DNA of 17,226 nt from Larix sibirica (GCA_004151065.3 NWUY0300029124.1:16725-33950), one strand, 5' to 3'. Positions 1 to 9,849 are shown, numbered from the stretch's first letter. Translations and numbers: made by a program. Notes: generated by a model not told the origin, from the sequence alone.

Positions 1-1
1 C

Positions 2-464
2 ATAGCAGAGACAGTGGAGAAAGTGGCGACCATGACAGAGGAGATCTCTAAAGACATAGCAGAGGAGTTCCCTGAAGAGGGGGCGATCAATAAAGTGGCG
101 CATTTCGTTGAGCATCTCTCTGAGGAATTGATTGAAGATGCTCACGATACACAGGAATTCATTCACAAGGTAAGTAAATATTTAATTTTGTAGATAGTAA
201 TGTGGTAGAAACAAATAAAAAACAAAAGAATTAGTTATTGCTATGATATAATTAAAACTGTGGTGGGTTCAGATGAGTTCGACTGAGAAGATTGTGGAGA
301 CGAGCATTGAGAAGATTGTGGAGACAGGCATTGAGACTGCATTGGAAGCCTTGAAGGGTCTGATAAAGGCCAAGCCAGCCATTTCTAAACCTGAGTCTGA
401 CGGGGATGATCATGTTACCAAACCCCACACAGAAAAAGCGAAATCGAACTCAAAATTGCAATGA
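2..464 (+). CDS. 3' end of a small acidic helical plant protein (two terminal exons)
   Basis: This is the C-terminal part of a spliced host gene whose 5' part lies outside the window. The first exon (2-169) is open in one frame for 56 codons and ends at CACAAG|GTAAGT. Reading into the intron meets TAG within ten codons, so splicing is required. The acceptor is GGTTCAG|ATG at 271-272. The second exon (273-464) continues in the same phase for 63 codons to TGA. The ATG at 273 is therefore probably an internal codon, not the start. The visible 119 residues are rich in Glu, Lys, Ala, Ile and Val with amphipathic helix spacing, as in VEKVATMTEEI and FVEHLSEELIEDA. Exon 2 opens with a near-duplicated block (TEKIVETS, IEKIVETG) and ends in a charged, low-complexity tail (HTEKAKSNSKLQ). 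I see no transmembrane segment or catalytic motif. I do not recognise the family; a soluble organellar or scaffold-like helical protein would fit, but that is a guess. Confidence 0.75.
170..272 (+). other. Intron of the terminal host gene (phase 0, 103 bases)
   Basis: The donor GTAAGT follows CACAAG and the acceptor CAG precedes ATGAGT. The intron is AT-rich, as expected of plant introns, has an in-frame stop early on, and its removal joins two open frames without a phase change. Confidence 0.75.
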
Positions 465-758
465 AATACGTGCAGACTTAGCAGTTATATAGATTGGTTT
501 TCGTCTTAGCAATGCTTCCTTGTTACATAACGTACTGAACGCTCTTTGCGGTGAGCATCGATTACTTGGTGTGAGAATTTGAAGCGGATGAGGTTATATT
601 TATTATATCGCTTTCACCGACTTGGTTAGTTTTGTAAAGCTGATATGAACTGGTTTGGCTGATAAGGATGTTGGATATTACTAGTTGTGTCTAGAAGCTA
701 GGTGGCTTTGCCAACTCTTGGGAGAGACGTGAGCCAGGTTGCTTGTGATCATTTGAAC
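465..758 (+). other. 3' UTR and downstream flank of the host gene
   Basis: No coding frame is supported here. The first 150-250 bases are probably the 3' untranslated region. There is no canonical AATAAA; the T/A-rich stretch near 592-612 could serve as a plant far or near upstream polyadenylation element. The transcript end cannot be set from sequence alone. Confidence 0.4.
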
Positions 759-1244
759 TTACCCTCCATAATATACATAATAACATCTTTATCATTTTCG
801 ATGGTTAAACATCTTTGTTATTCTACATGTGATGAAATTTGTTCATTCAACATCTTGGGCAAGGCAAGCATGGATTCACTAGTTAATTCAACATCATGAA
901 AGGATATAAAATGAAGAGGGGATAATATTAATTCGATTAAATGTATTTATCTCGTCACATAATGTCTTAGTTTTGATTACAAAATAAACTCAATGGTCCA
1001 TTTGTTCTAAAACAACAATTTATTTAAAACAACCATGACACCAAAAGGGACTATAAAATCACAAAGTTGAGCCTGATTACCTCTCTTTCACAATCTATTA
1101 TTGATATAATATTTACAAAGAGAAAGAGCAAGAATGACTAGAAGGAGAAGAACAAAAATAATCACTTGGTTTTGCAAAAATAGACATGTTGCTCTATTTA
1201 ACCCCCCCTCAATTGTTGTTTTGAACCTTTGATGATTGTTAATG
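759..1244. repeat. Large direct repeat, copy 1
   Basis: This stretch starts at TTACCCTCCATAATATAC and ends at GATTGTTAATGA. It recurs at 1322-1790 in the same orientation with few substitutions. The main difference is about 17 extra bases near 1015-1030 in this copy, where AACAATTTATTTAAA follows the shared AAAACAA. Near the right end both copies carry a run of seven C (ACCCCCCCTC). Read on the minus strand the unit begins TCATTAACAATCATCAAAGG and has a G-rich motif followed by TTAAATAG, which is reminiscent of plant LTR ends. That resemblance is inference only. Confidence 0.85.
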
Positions 1245-1321
1245 ACATCTTTATCATATTGGATTGTTAAACATCTTTGTTATTCTACATGTGATGAAAT
1301 TTGTTCATTCAACATCTTGGG
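1245..1321. repeat. Partial third copy of the large repeat
   Basis: This 77-base piece from ACATCTTTATCAT to CATCTTGGG repeats the internal segments at 783-859 and 1346-1422. It joins the end of copy 1 directly to the start of copy 2. The arrangement suggests unequal exchange or replication slippage rather than two independent insertions. Confidence 0.85.
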
Positions 1322-1790
1322 TTACCCTCCATAATATACATAATAACATCTTTATCATATCGGATTGTTAAACATCTTTGTTATTCTACATGTGATGAAA
1401 TTTGTTCATTCAACATCTTGGGCAAGGCAAGCATGGATTCACTAGTTAATTCAACATCATGAAAGATATAAAATGAAGAGGGGATAATATTAATTCGATT
1501 AAATGTATTTATCGGGTCACACATTGCCCTAGTTTTGATTACAAAATAAACTCAATGGTCCATTTGTTCTAAAACAACCATGACATCAAAAGGGACTATA
1601 AAATCACAATGTTGAGCCTGATTAACTCTCTTTCACAATCTATTATTGATATAATATTTACAAAGAGAAAGAGCAAGAAAGACTAGAAGGAGAAGAATAA
1701 AAATAATCACTTGGTTTTGCAAAAATAGACGTGTTGCTCTATTTAACCCCCCCTCAATTGTTGTTTTGAACCTTTGATGATTGTTAATGA
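1322..1790. repeat. Large direct repeat, copy 2
   Basis: This is the second near-complete copy of the unit at 759-1244, offset by 563 bases. It shares the GGCAAGGCAAGCATGGATTC and GAAGAGGGGATAATATTAAT blocks and the C7 run near 1745-1753. After GTTAATGA at 1790 the similarity stops. Confidence 0.85.
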
Positions 1791-1847
1791 GTAAGCTATC
1801 TCCATTATAGAATTTAGGGAGAGAAATGTAAGCCCAAAAATTAGATC

Positions 1848-2053
1848 AAAGTTTGTTATTTCTCCACCAATGAAAATGGAATGTTTCTCTTGCACTTTTG
1901 TCAAATTTAGTTATAATAGTATCCTTCCCCACCTCCCCCCGCCACCCCCCAAAGTTTGTTATTTCTCCACCAATGAAAATGGAATGCTTCTCTTGTACTT
2001 TTGTCAAATTTAGTTATAATAGTATCCTTCCCCACCTCCCCCCACCACCCCCC
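1848..2053. repeat. Two-copy tandem repeat, 103-base unit with C-rich tail
   Basis: Two units, 1848-1950 and 1951-2053, each run from AAAGTTTGTTATTTCTCC to a tail of C runs (CCCCACCTCCCCCC and CACCCCCC). I count only about three differences between them, so the duplication is young relative to the surrounding decay. The C tail means the minus strand carries clustered G runs with possible G-quadruplex potential. Confidence 0.9.
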
Positions 2054-3640
2054 ATTGGTTGGAGCAATTTTCTTAAAAATTCATTGGAAGCCTTAATCCA
2101 TTTGCTACCCAAACTAACTCTAAATTTGGCATTTCTATGCCAAATACAAACTCCAAAGTGAAAATGAGTACATTGGTAAAGAATGGGCCGATTAGGTGAT
2201 CATTTGGTCCTCCTTTAGCTTTCATAATATGGTAGTAGTTGTTCTTGTAGTGGGCATGAATAGAACCCAACACCTCTATTGGAAACGATGGAACAACTTT
2301 GTTTTAGGTCTAAACCCTCTAAATATCTTAGCCAAAAGCATTTTCTATAATGCTTTCTCCATTGTCTTTGTAGCTTCTTTGAAAGTTGTGAGTTTTACTC
2401 ATAGAAAAATCCTTCACAATTCCTCTTCTTTAATGAAACGACTTTGCCATTTATTTAGTACTTTATCAAGGTACTCATTTGCAAATCTCACTTAGGAATT
2501 CATGCTCTTAACTAGGACCCACTTTGCACATTCATAAATTCCATTTAAATCATGAATTGGGATCTTCCTTAGGACATTATCCATGGTCTTTTCCAACCTA
2601 TCCCTTTTTCCCACCTTTTCTCTTTATCATTTGGAAGTATTTCCTTGCTTAATTGTGGAGGCCACTAGACTCCAAAAAATACTGCGTAATATTCAAGTTT
2701 GGGGATGTCATTAACCATATAAGACCTAACTATGCTTTTAATGGTCTTTATTATGACTTGCCGTTTAGCATCTACCAAGGTCTCTTCATACCTTGTCCTC
2801 CAAGAGTCTCTTTATGTTGCTAGTGTTGCTATCTATTTCTTAGCTCTGACTTCCTACTCTTCCTTATTCTTACTTTCCTCATCTCATCTTTTTTTTTCCT
2901 TTTTTCCTTTGCTTGTGTGACTAATTCTTACCAGTACTTCCTCATAGGATCTATTTTTTCAATAAATTTACCAGTATTTCTAGACTTCATGTTTGTATGG
3001 TGACGAGTAACTGATCATTGAGGTATGTTCTGCCACTACATTGAGAGGGTCATGCCTTCTAAATATTTCTTCATCAAAGTTATATGATATCAAACTTCAA
3101 CTTCTATTTTGGCAAACTTAACATTGTTTATGCTATAATATCTTATCTACAGAAAAAGAGGAGGCCACACATCTTTCATGTCTTTGTTGAGTGAATGAAT
3201 ACAATACATGTGTGCAATGGTGATCGTTAAATGGATTTTAGTGTTTATCTGAACTTGGATGTGTAGTTCCAAAGCCCCCCAACAATGCTTTTTAGGAAAG
3301 TAAGAATGGGACTTAGTTTAAAGGCAACCAACGATTATTAGAATACAACGAAATTTTAACATTCAAAACCTATCGATGGCTTTTTGACACATATCAAAAG
3401 TTTGAAGTTCATAAAGGTGCCAATGACTCTTGGAAGGAAGATGTCTTTGGGGAATAACATTTGAAGAGTCGTAATTGTTTCAGGCATGTTTAAAAGTTAA
3501 AATTTGCAAACACTCCAAAACAATCCTTTGACTATGGTACTAAAAATTAAGGAGACATTCATGAATCCTTGATGGCATTGGGATGATGTCAATGTTAAAA
3601 TTCATATCCTTCCAAAGGCATGCATGAGCATTCTTTCAGG
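2054..3640. other. Non-coding stretch with a possible decayed minus-strand frame
   Basis: No intact gene is visible. On the minus strand from about 2990 to 2280, several frames yield charged, helix-like peptide segments (for example FANEYLDKVLNKWQSRF near 2480-2430 and TTFKEATKTMEKAL near 2395-2350). They are interrupted by many stops and frame changes. This may be a long-dead coding or transposon segment of unknown family. The long T runs at 2888-2910 are a purine-rich Lys/Glu coding-like stretch when read on the minus strand. From 3000 to 3640 I see nothing definable. Confidence 0.25.
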
Positions 3641-4203
3641 GGTGGAGATGTGAAATCCTTGAATAGTTTCAAGGATATCTAAAAGTTTGAAAGTTTAGCG
3701 ACAACCCAAAAGCCTCCAAAAGATGATACATTTGACAAAAGAATCCAAAACAACATTGACATAATTTCTAAGACTTCAAGATGGATCAAAATTTTGAAGT
3801 TTTGAATTTTCCCAAAATAAAGCATGCTCTTTCGAAGAAGACAACTTAAGAAACATCTGAACACCTTTTGGGAGATATGGAAAATTCAAAGTTTGGAAAT
3901 GCATTGAAGGTTTTCAAAACTTTTAGCAATTCACACGTTGAAATAGTCTTGAAAGCTCTAGATGAAAAGGATTCGATAACTTTCAGGAGATACGGAAAGT
4001 CCAAAGTTAAAGAATGCCCTGAAACATGGCATGTGCTCTTTTTAGATATGAGAACTTATGAAACACCTCGATGCTTTTTGGGGAAGACAGAAAGTTCAAA
4101 GTTAGTAAATGCTTTTAAATCATTTGGGGCTTTTTGCAACTTGCCAACTTTAAAAAGCATCGCAAAAGATCTCAACCAAAGGGCTCTAAAAGCAAATAGT
4201 TAA
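3641..4203. repeat. Diverged repeats of about 100 bases
   Basis: Loosely matching blocks follow the pattern 'TTT-GGRGA-TA-GGAAA-TTCAAAGTT' followed by AATGC. They occur near 3664 (TTTCAAGGATATC), 3866 (TTTTGGGAGATATGG), 3981 (TTTCAGGAGATACGG) and 4076 (TTTTTGGGGAAGACAG). The last three are about 115 and 95 bases apart. The match is by eye, with indels, so this is a degenerate array at best. Confidence 0.35.
3868..4203 (+). other. 111-codon open frame, unrecognised, probably chance
   Basis: An open frame runs from ATG at 3868 to TAG at 4201 through the diverged repeat blocks. The predicted product is Lys/Phe/Ser-rich with repeated KF/KSK/SSKL-type segments that reflect the DNA repeats. I see no domain, signal peptide or membrane segment, no splice context that would extend it, and no family I recognise. 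In sequence this AT-rich and free of stops by repetition, a frame of this length can arise by chance. I list it because it is the longest uninterrupted + frame outside the transposons. Confidence 0.15.
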
Positions 4204-4758
4204 ATTGCTCTAAATTTTTTTGAGGTCTTTTCAATGTTGAAATATTTAAAAAACCTCAAAGCCTTTCGAGAACCTTTGAAAATAAAGATGACGAAAGAAT
4301 TAAAAATGACTTATGAAAGGGCTCAATAACTAAGATAAAGGTTTAGGAAACCTTCGATGAAAGAGCAAGGATTTTCGTTAATAATTTTTTCCATCTTAAA
4401 AAACATATTCAAGCCAATCCTTTCCCTTAGATCACTCTACATATACATACATGAAACAATTTTGCCTAAAGTAAGTCCCACTCATTTTCATACTTTTGCA
4501 ATTTTGAATTGGAATTTGTGAACTCTAGTTTGATGAATGATCTCATAAATCTTATCTAAGCCATTTGTTAAATATGAATTTCTCATTTACTCTCTACATT
4601 CAAATAAACCATTATCTAATTTGCAAAATTTAACAAAAATAACTTGATTAACAAAGATTAATTACGAAAACTAAATCTTTTCTAAAACAACACAATATTT
4701 TAAAAATAAGTAATTTTCCAAATAAAGGATTTTTCTTCGTTACCACTTAAAAACTTAG

Positions 4759-4970
4759 TTAACTCAAATGTCTTTAACACATTAGTACATATATCATGTT
4801 TTTATTTATCTATTTTCATTATCTCTTAATAATAACATTATTATTATTATCATATTTCCATTTGTCCATTTTCATTATCTCCTCATAATATTATTATTAA
4901 TTAACTTAAATGCTTTTAACACATTTTTACATATATCATGTGATATATTTCCATTTGTCTATTTTCATTA
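4759..4970. repeat. Partial tandem duplication with ATT microsatellite
   Basis: Copy 1 starts at 4759 and the similar copy 2 at 4901 (offset 142 bases). The first 40 or so bases align well; the rest is mixed with AATAAT/ATTATT repeats and repeated TCCATTTTCATTATCTC-like words. It is a low-complexity, slippage-prone stretch. Confidence 0.6.
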
Positions 4971-5162
4971 CCGGAATTGAATTTCCTAACTTTATTATTA
5001 CAATCATTTGTTTATATAATCATACCTAGTTTGTATTAATTCCCTTCATTTCTAAGTCACTTTGTTTGCATGGAGTGCCATTAAATTTTATTTCTTTCTT
5101 AAAGTGAATTAAGGGTGCATATATAAAAAGAAAGTTGGATCCGGGAATATTCTATTTGCAGT

Positions 5163-5184
5163 AAAGTTGTACAAACACAACTTT
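5163..5184. repeat. Short perfect inverted repeat
   Basis: Eight-base arms AAAGTTGT and ACAACTTT surround a six-base loop. There is no poly-T or gene context that would make it a terminator; in plant DNA this is most likely incidental. Confidence 0.5.
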
Positions 5185-5604
5185 GTGTAAATGATTTAGA
5201 TATAAGAGAATAATGTTCACATGGTTTATTACAATGGTAGTTGGTGATTGTGGGATTAAGTTATCACATGTTAAATTTTTATAGGTTAGCAGATATTTTT
5301 TCCATTCAACGTTATAAAATTAGCTGTGACTCAAATTATAAAATATATCTAAAAATTCTTAGTTTGAAAAAAAAATGATTCACTGTCCAACAAATCACAG
5401 AATTTGAAGAGTCCACGTCAAGTCTTTAATCAGATGACTCACTCTTCTTCATTGTTGGAAAGTTATAAGTCAATTGCAGTGCAACGTACATGACTTGAAG
5501 GCATGAATCAATTTTCTGCATACGCACTCAAGCTGTTTGCCAAAACTACACACAAATTCATACGTACTGGACACATATTTTGTTCTTCAACTTTTAAACA
5601 TATA

Positions 5605-5605
5605 N
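5605..5605. other. Ambiguous base at the low-coordinate end of LINE fragment A
   Basis: A single N interrupts CATATA/ACAAATGAGCC. LINE-like coding can be followed on the minus strand up to about this point and not beyond, so it coincides with an element edge. Confidence 0.7.
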
Positions 5606-7494
5606 ACAAATGAGCCATGTAATGAGGTAGATGAGGTAGTGAACACTTTTTGGGTGTTAACAAGCATTACCAAAAACATCCATATTCTTCAATCCCTAGC
5701 CGCCACAACTTTCAGGGAGAGTGATATTCTCCCATCTCGCCATAATCAATCCTTTATGGTATTTGCCACCTGACCATAAGAAATTTGAACAGAATTTTCT
5801 AATAGTATTCAAAACAGAGCTAGGAGCTTTAAACAATGAAAGCCAATACACATGAATACTAGTTAGTACAACCTTAACAAGAATGAGACGCCCTCCTATG
5901 GATAGCAGCCTATTAGTCCAACAATTTATTCTGCTCTCAAATTTCTTAAAGAGCCACGACCAATCCTTCACTCGATAATTATTAGGCTTCAGATAATAAC
6001 CGAGGCACTTAAAACCCTCAACCAACAGATGAAATTTAAAAGTCATGATGTTTTGTAATTCCACAATCTTTGAATCCTCCAACTGATGCTGATGAAGAAT
6101 AGACTTAGATGGACTGACCTTCATACCTGAGGCGCTACATAAAACATTGACATTATTCATATAGCAGTCCCATTCATTAATAGAATTAGATCCTGCAAGA
6201 AGCACATCATCTACAAAGAGTAGATGGGATATAGAGAGATCTTTTGCCAACTTTATCCCTTCAATATAGCCTTTAGATTTGGCTTTGAGAAGTTACCTAC
6301 TAAAACCATCAATAACAAGCAGAAATAGAAGCAGGGATAAGGGACAACCCTGCCTAATCCCTCTGGATCATTTGAAGAAATTCGACAGCACACCATTTAC
6401 CAAGCCTGCAATATTAGTAGATGATACACATGCCATTATCCAATTAAGCATCAATGGAGACAAACCAATTTGAATTAGAACAATTCTGAAGAAAGCACCA
6501 ATCAACACGGTCATATGCCTTCTCAAGGTCCATTTTGAGCAAACATGCTTTTTTTCCGAATCTTAATGTGGTATGAATGATCTCCTGAGTGATGCCACAA
6601 CATCCAAATTTTCCTATCATGTAAAAAACCAAACTGTTCTGCAGAGATAAATTTTGAAAGCCCAGGTTTGATTCGCACACGATGATCTTGGATATAAGCT
6701 TGTAGATTAAGTTACATAAAGATAGGCCTATAATCACCAAAGTGTGTGGCTTGTTGCACTTGGGGATCAAGTCAAAAATGTAGAATTCAGGGCACCTAGA
6801 AATAAACCCATTGGTTCTAGAAAATTCAACCATCTCAAGAATTTCTTCCCCCATGATGTCAAAGAAGTGCAAAAACAGCTCCACAGTCCAGCCATCAGGC
6901 CCAGGACTTTTTTCTTTTGCAAAAATTTTTAAGGGTATCTTCCACTTCTTTCAATGTAACAGACCTTCCCAGATCAATTGCCTCCTGAGTTACTGAAAAA
7001 AACAGGATATAACCGAGCAATCTCCAGCTGCTTCATAAGATCACTATCCCCAGGATCAGTAAAAATATTACCAAAAAATTCTTTTGCAGCACCTGAAGTT
7101 GTTCCTGCCCGAGATACAGTTTCCCACCTCATCCTCCAAGTCCCAGATGGCATTGGAGTTCCTTCTATGTGAAGCAAAAGCATGAAAAAACTTGGAATTT
7201 TTATCCCCTAATCCAGCCATAAAGCTCGGCTCTTGAGTCTCCAATCAGCTTCTTCCTGATTCAAAATAGCTTCCTTCTTTTCTTCAAGAGCCTTGATTAG
7301 GGCTTGATCATCCATATCCTCCATAACAAGTTCAAATTTCCTATAATACACTTCTTGTATCCGAGTCTCCAAGTCTCTGTACTCTTTTAGATCCTGTGCC
7401 TTTTGTTTTTTATCCATTTGGTAACCTCATCTTTTAATTTCCTCATCTTGAGAAGAAGACGATCCATAGGATTCAAATCACCCCCATGATTAGA
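5606..7494 (-). mobile_element. LINE fragment A (plant L1-type non-LTR retrotransposon), truncated at both ends
   Basis: On the minus strand this segment encodes, in order, the linker after the endonuclease, the reverse transcriptase and the first part of the post-RT region. It lacks ORF1, the endonuclease, the C-terminal region and any poly(A) tail, which would appear as poly-T at the low-coordinate end. It ends exactly at N bases on both sides (5605 and 7495). The part at about 6843-7494 is homologous to 10747-11400 in fragment B, by eye roughly 85-90 percent identical with small indels. It belongs to the same family as B but is a different copy. Confidence 0.85.
5606..7494 (-). pseudogene. 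LINE ORF2 fragment: linker plus reverse transcriptase, broken
   Basis: Reading from high to low coordinates, a charged linker near 7417-7208 (MDKKQKAQDLKEYRDLE) leads to KSPGPDGW at about 6911-6888, the usual RT entry motif. Next come PKCNKPHTLV and SLCNLIYKLISKII, then KMDLEKAYDRVDW at about 6536-6498 with the first catalytic Asp, and RGIRQGCPLS at about 6363-6334. The box FVDD at 6217-6206 supplies the catalytic Asp pair, and CWTNRLLSIGGRLILVK and SGGKYHKGLIMARW follow. These are diagnostic of plant L1-type reverse transcriptase, which copies element RNA at a nicked target. The gene is dead: in-frame TGA at 6368-6370 and TAA at 6293-6295, frame changes near 6440, 6680, 6930, 6980 and 5695, and no C-terminal region. 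The RT catalytic Asp residues themselves are still present. Confidence 0.85.
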
Positions 7495-7495
7495 N
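7495..7495. other. Ambiguous base at the high-coordinate end of LINE fragment A
   Basis: N follows CCATGATTAGA. The homologous stretch in fragment B continues as CCATGATTAGAACACAACC at 11388-11406, so LINE homology in A stops precisely at the N. The sequence to the right is unrelated and belongs to a gypsy element on the other strand. Confidence 0.8.
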
Positions 7496-7569
7496 TCTTG
7501 TCTTGTAGACAAAGTACGACTACCCACATCATGGATCATATCCATGAGTGGCATCGATGCCACAATTTA

Positions 7570-8700
7570 TGTAAGATCAAATTAGACGACTGCATCTTTT
7601 TAGATCGGTTCTTGAAATCTCTCATACCAGCCATCGCCAACGACGTGGCATCCAAATGACCCCAACTGAAGAAGAGGCCATACTGAAAGCCCAAGAGTTC
7701 AAACTTATTTATCCACAGTTTGGCTACCTATACACAATACTACCTAATTCCCCTCATGGTGATTCCTCTCAGAAGGATGCACTGGGGGAATCTCACGCTA
7801 CTGATGGCATCATTGGACACATTTCATACACCAGATGACCCTATGTGCATATGCCTCCAACACCAACCCTTATATATAGCCCCACCCCTAGTCTTGTACA
7901 ACCTGCCATGAGTTGCGGCCCTGATCTTTCAAGCACAATGACTCATTCTAGAGCGACACCTTCGTATGTTCCATTGGACCAAACTCCCCACATATATGGT
8001 ACAATGTACCTAGCACCTAGATAAATCATAAACCGCAAGCATATGCCCCCACTGCCCCACCTTCTACTTACTACCCACCACCATCGACCCCTGCACCCAC
8101 CCAACCTCAAGCTCCTCATGTTCCTTAAGGGAAAATTTATGCCCGAGAAAACTAGTTGCAGAACCAACCTTCCCAGTGGAACCAAAAAGGACAACAGAAT
8201 ATGAGATGAGGTAGGATCCAGGGAAACAATCAATAACCCGGTGTAGGTGGACAGCCTCCAAATACCCCAGATAATAATGGTGTCATGTCAGCCAATCAGA
8301 ACCCCAATCAACAGCCTCGGCAATTCAAGAACCCCCAATTACACACGAACCAACCATGCCCTTTTTGTAGGGTTTACGATCATTATACACACCATTGTCC
8401 CCATTTGGTGAGATCCAAACAACTTTGGAATGAGGAAAATGAATGGTAAGGGACCACCACACCTCTGGCACCACCAAACCCACCGCATCCCACCACACAA
8501 TCCATGGTGTTACAAAACCCCTTACCCACACAAGGGGTCACCAATATTCAACCCATGGTACCCACACAAGGGGTTGCCGCTATGCAACCACCAGTTACTT
8601 ACGCCGCTTCTTCTAGTCAACTCCCTGATTTAGGAGTTCACCATCTTTTAATGATGTCCTCTCCCAAAGTAAACCTCCAAATGTACCATAACTAGTATGG
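7570..8700 (+). pseudogene. Gypsy gag (C-terminal part with zinc knuckle), broken
   Basis: Gag packages element RNA in cytoplasmic particles. Coding traces begin near 7580 (LDDCIFLDRFLKSLIPAIAN), then shift frame at about 7655 into MTPTEEEAILKAQEFKLIY. The segment FGYLYTILPNSPH lies at about 7719-7757. A Pro/Gln-rich region follows. The zinc knuckle CPFCRVYDHYTHHC at 8357-8398 has intact CX2CX4HX4C spacing. After it come QPPVTYAASSSQLPDLG and HHLLMMSSPKVNLQ near 8584-8690. Stops and frame changes are scattered throughout. I know this order from plant Ty3/gypsy polyproteins; the exact lineage is not clear to me. Confidence 0.75.
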
Positions 8701-8844
8701 CTCGACTACCGAGACGATTGCAATAGATAAGGCTATCGCAACCACCCCTATAGACCAGTCATTAATCCTCCCACCCCCTCCGAATGATGGGGGCCCTAAA
8801 GCCCCCAAGTTCCCATTACACTGAATCACTAGTAATCCTAATGC

Positions 8845-9700
8845 TTGTGCGACCCCCAATTATAACATCGTGGATGACTTAGTCTAGTCCCCCGCTGCTA
8901 TGTCAACCTTAGAAGTTTTGAAGAACCGGCTAGCAAAACGCAAAGAATTATTGTCTGCTTAGGTGCGATCGACCCTTCTGACTCATGATTGATGGCATTC
9001 GACTTAAACCAGTCTGAACCCCGCATGAATTCATCCATCGCATTTAAGATCTCAGTTTCGATCTGAAACCTAGTTATCTATCGATTCATAGTTGATGAGG
9101 GCACCTCTACATGCGTCATATCCACATTCATGTCACAGAATCTCGGATCCCCTCCTCTACAACGATCCACGACCACCCTTCGAGCTTATGATAGCCACAA
9201 AGCTCAATCGCAAGGCCTTCTTTCCAATGTCCCCATCCAGTTAGCCAACAAAACCATCCTGATTGATATTGAATTTGTGAATGCCCAACTTGACTACAAC
9301 CTTCTTTTAGGATGAAGCTATGTGTACGCAATGAAGTCCGTTGCCTCATTTGTTTTTCGACCTATGATATTTCCCCATGAGGTATGGGTCGTCAAAATAT
9401 ACCAACTTACTTATTATCAACCTAACGTGCCTGCTACACCAAAGAATGTCATCCCCATGGTTGGAAAACCTATACTTGGTGCGTCTACTCCTTTGATTTT
9501 CACCATGGGATCGGGTCTTTTTTTTGAGGCCCCAATGACCTCCATGTTTATCACCCTACCTCTTCCCCCACCTATCGTTGAAGTATCAGACTTGTGCACT
9601 ATTTGATCAAGTAAATTATTCCCTGAAGCACAACCCTCCATCCAACCAGTACCCCAACCGCAACCTTAGCGTCCACCCCAACCCCAACCGTCTTTGGTAC
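8845..9700 (+). pseudogene. Gypsy protease (retropepsin-like) region, broken
   Basis: Retropepsins cut the Gag-Pol polyprotein. A conserved spacer block, NYNIVDDL then SPAAMSTLEVLK, lies at about 8857-8922. The active-site loop reads VDEGTSTC at 9091-9114, where many relatives have D-S/T-G, so the Asp is kept but the next residue is Glu. In the same frame follow LGSPPLQRSTTTLRAYD (about 9142-9192), then DIEFVNAQLDYNLLLG ending at 9312. TGA at 9313-9315 replaces the Arg expected after LLLG. The frame continues with SYVYAMKSVASFVFR and QLTYYQPN up to TGA at 9604-9606. A Pro-rich tail with several PQPQ-type repeats reaches about 9700. Confidence 0.8.
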
Positions 9701-9849
9701 CTAGCCACGTGGGAGCCACCCTGATCCACACGATCCCATTCGTGTTTCCCTTGTTAGGAGTGGTGAGCATTCCTATTATGGAAACATTGAATCTCCCAGG
9801 ACTAACATTAGGGTTCCTTGTCTGGTAATTACCTTTGTTGCATCAATGG

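Larger units (their letters stand above)
4204..5604. other. AT-rich intergenic spacer
   Basis: No coding frame is supported. The stretch holds a partial duplication in which TTAACTCAAATGTCTTTAAC at 4759 recurs as TTAACTTAAATGCTTTTAAC at 4901, each followed by ACATATATCATG. The TCTATTTTCATTA-type motif appears three times and an ATT/AAT-rich microsatellite lies at about 4825-4905. A short perfect hairpin (AAAGTTGT, loop ACAAAC, ACAACTTT) is at 5163-5184. Position 5605 is an ambiguous base, so the right edge may be an assembly join. Confidence 0.5.
7496..9790 (+). mobile_element. Decayed Ty3/gypsy retrotransposon, gag to protease segment
   Basis: The stretch is C-rich on + and unlike its AT-rich neighbours. 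It encodes the end of Gag, a zinc knuckle, a Pro/Gln-rich spacer and a retropepsin of the plant Ty3/gypsy type. No LTR, reverse transcriptase, RNase H or integrase of this element is present. The 5' edge is the N at 7495. The 3' edge is somewhere near 9790, before copia coding begins. It is a dead internal fragment. Confidence 0.8.

Noticed and set aside
702-899. 65-codon + frame from ATG at 702
   Set aside because: It lies mostly within the duplicated non-coding repeat, and the same stretch in copy 2 is not open in a matching way. No domain or splice context.
1898-2161. 87-codon + frame across the 103-base repeats
   Set aside because: The frame is open because the repeats lack stops. The product is Pro-rich from the C tracts and has no coding character.
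2196-2495. 99-codon + frame
   Set aside because: The minus strand has the better coding-like texture here; the + product has no recognisable feature.
7943-8531. Minus-strand frames of 65-96 codons with Gly/Trp-rich products
   Set aside because: They are antisense to the Pro-rich gypsy gag on +; Trp/Gly richness is the complement of Pro codons.
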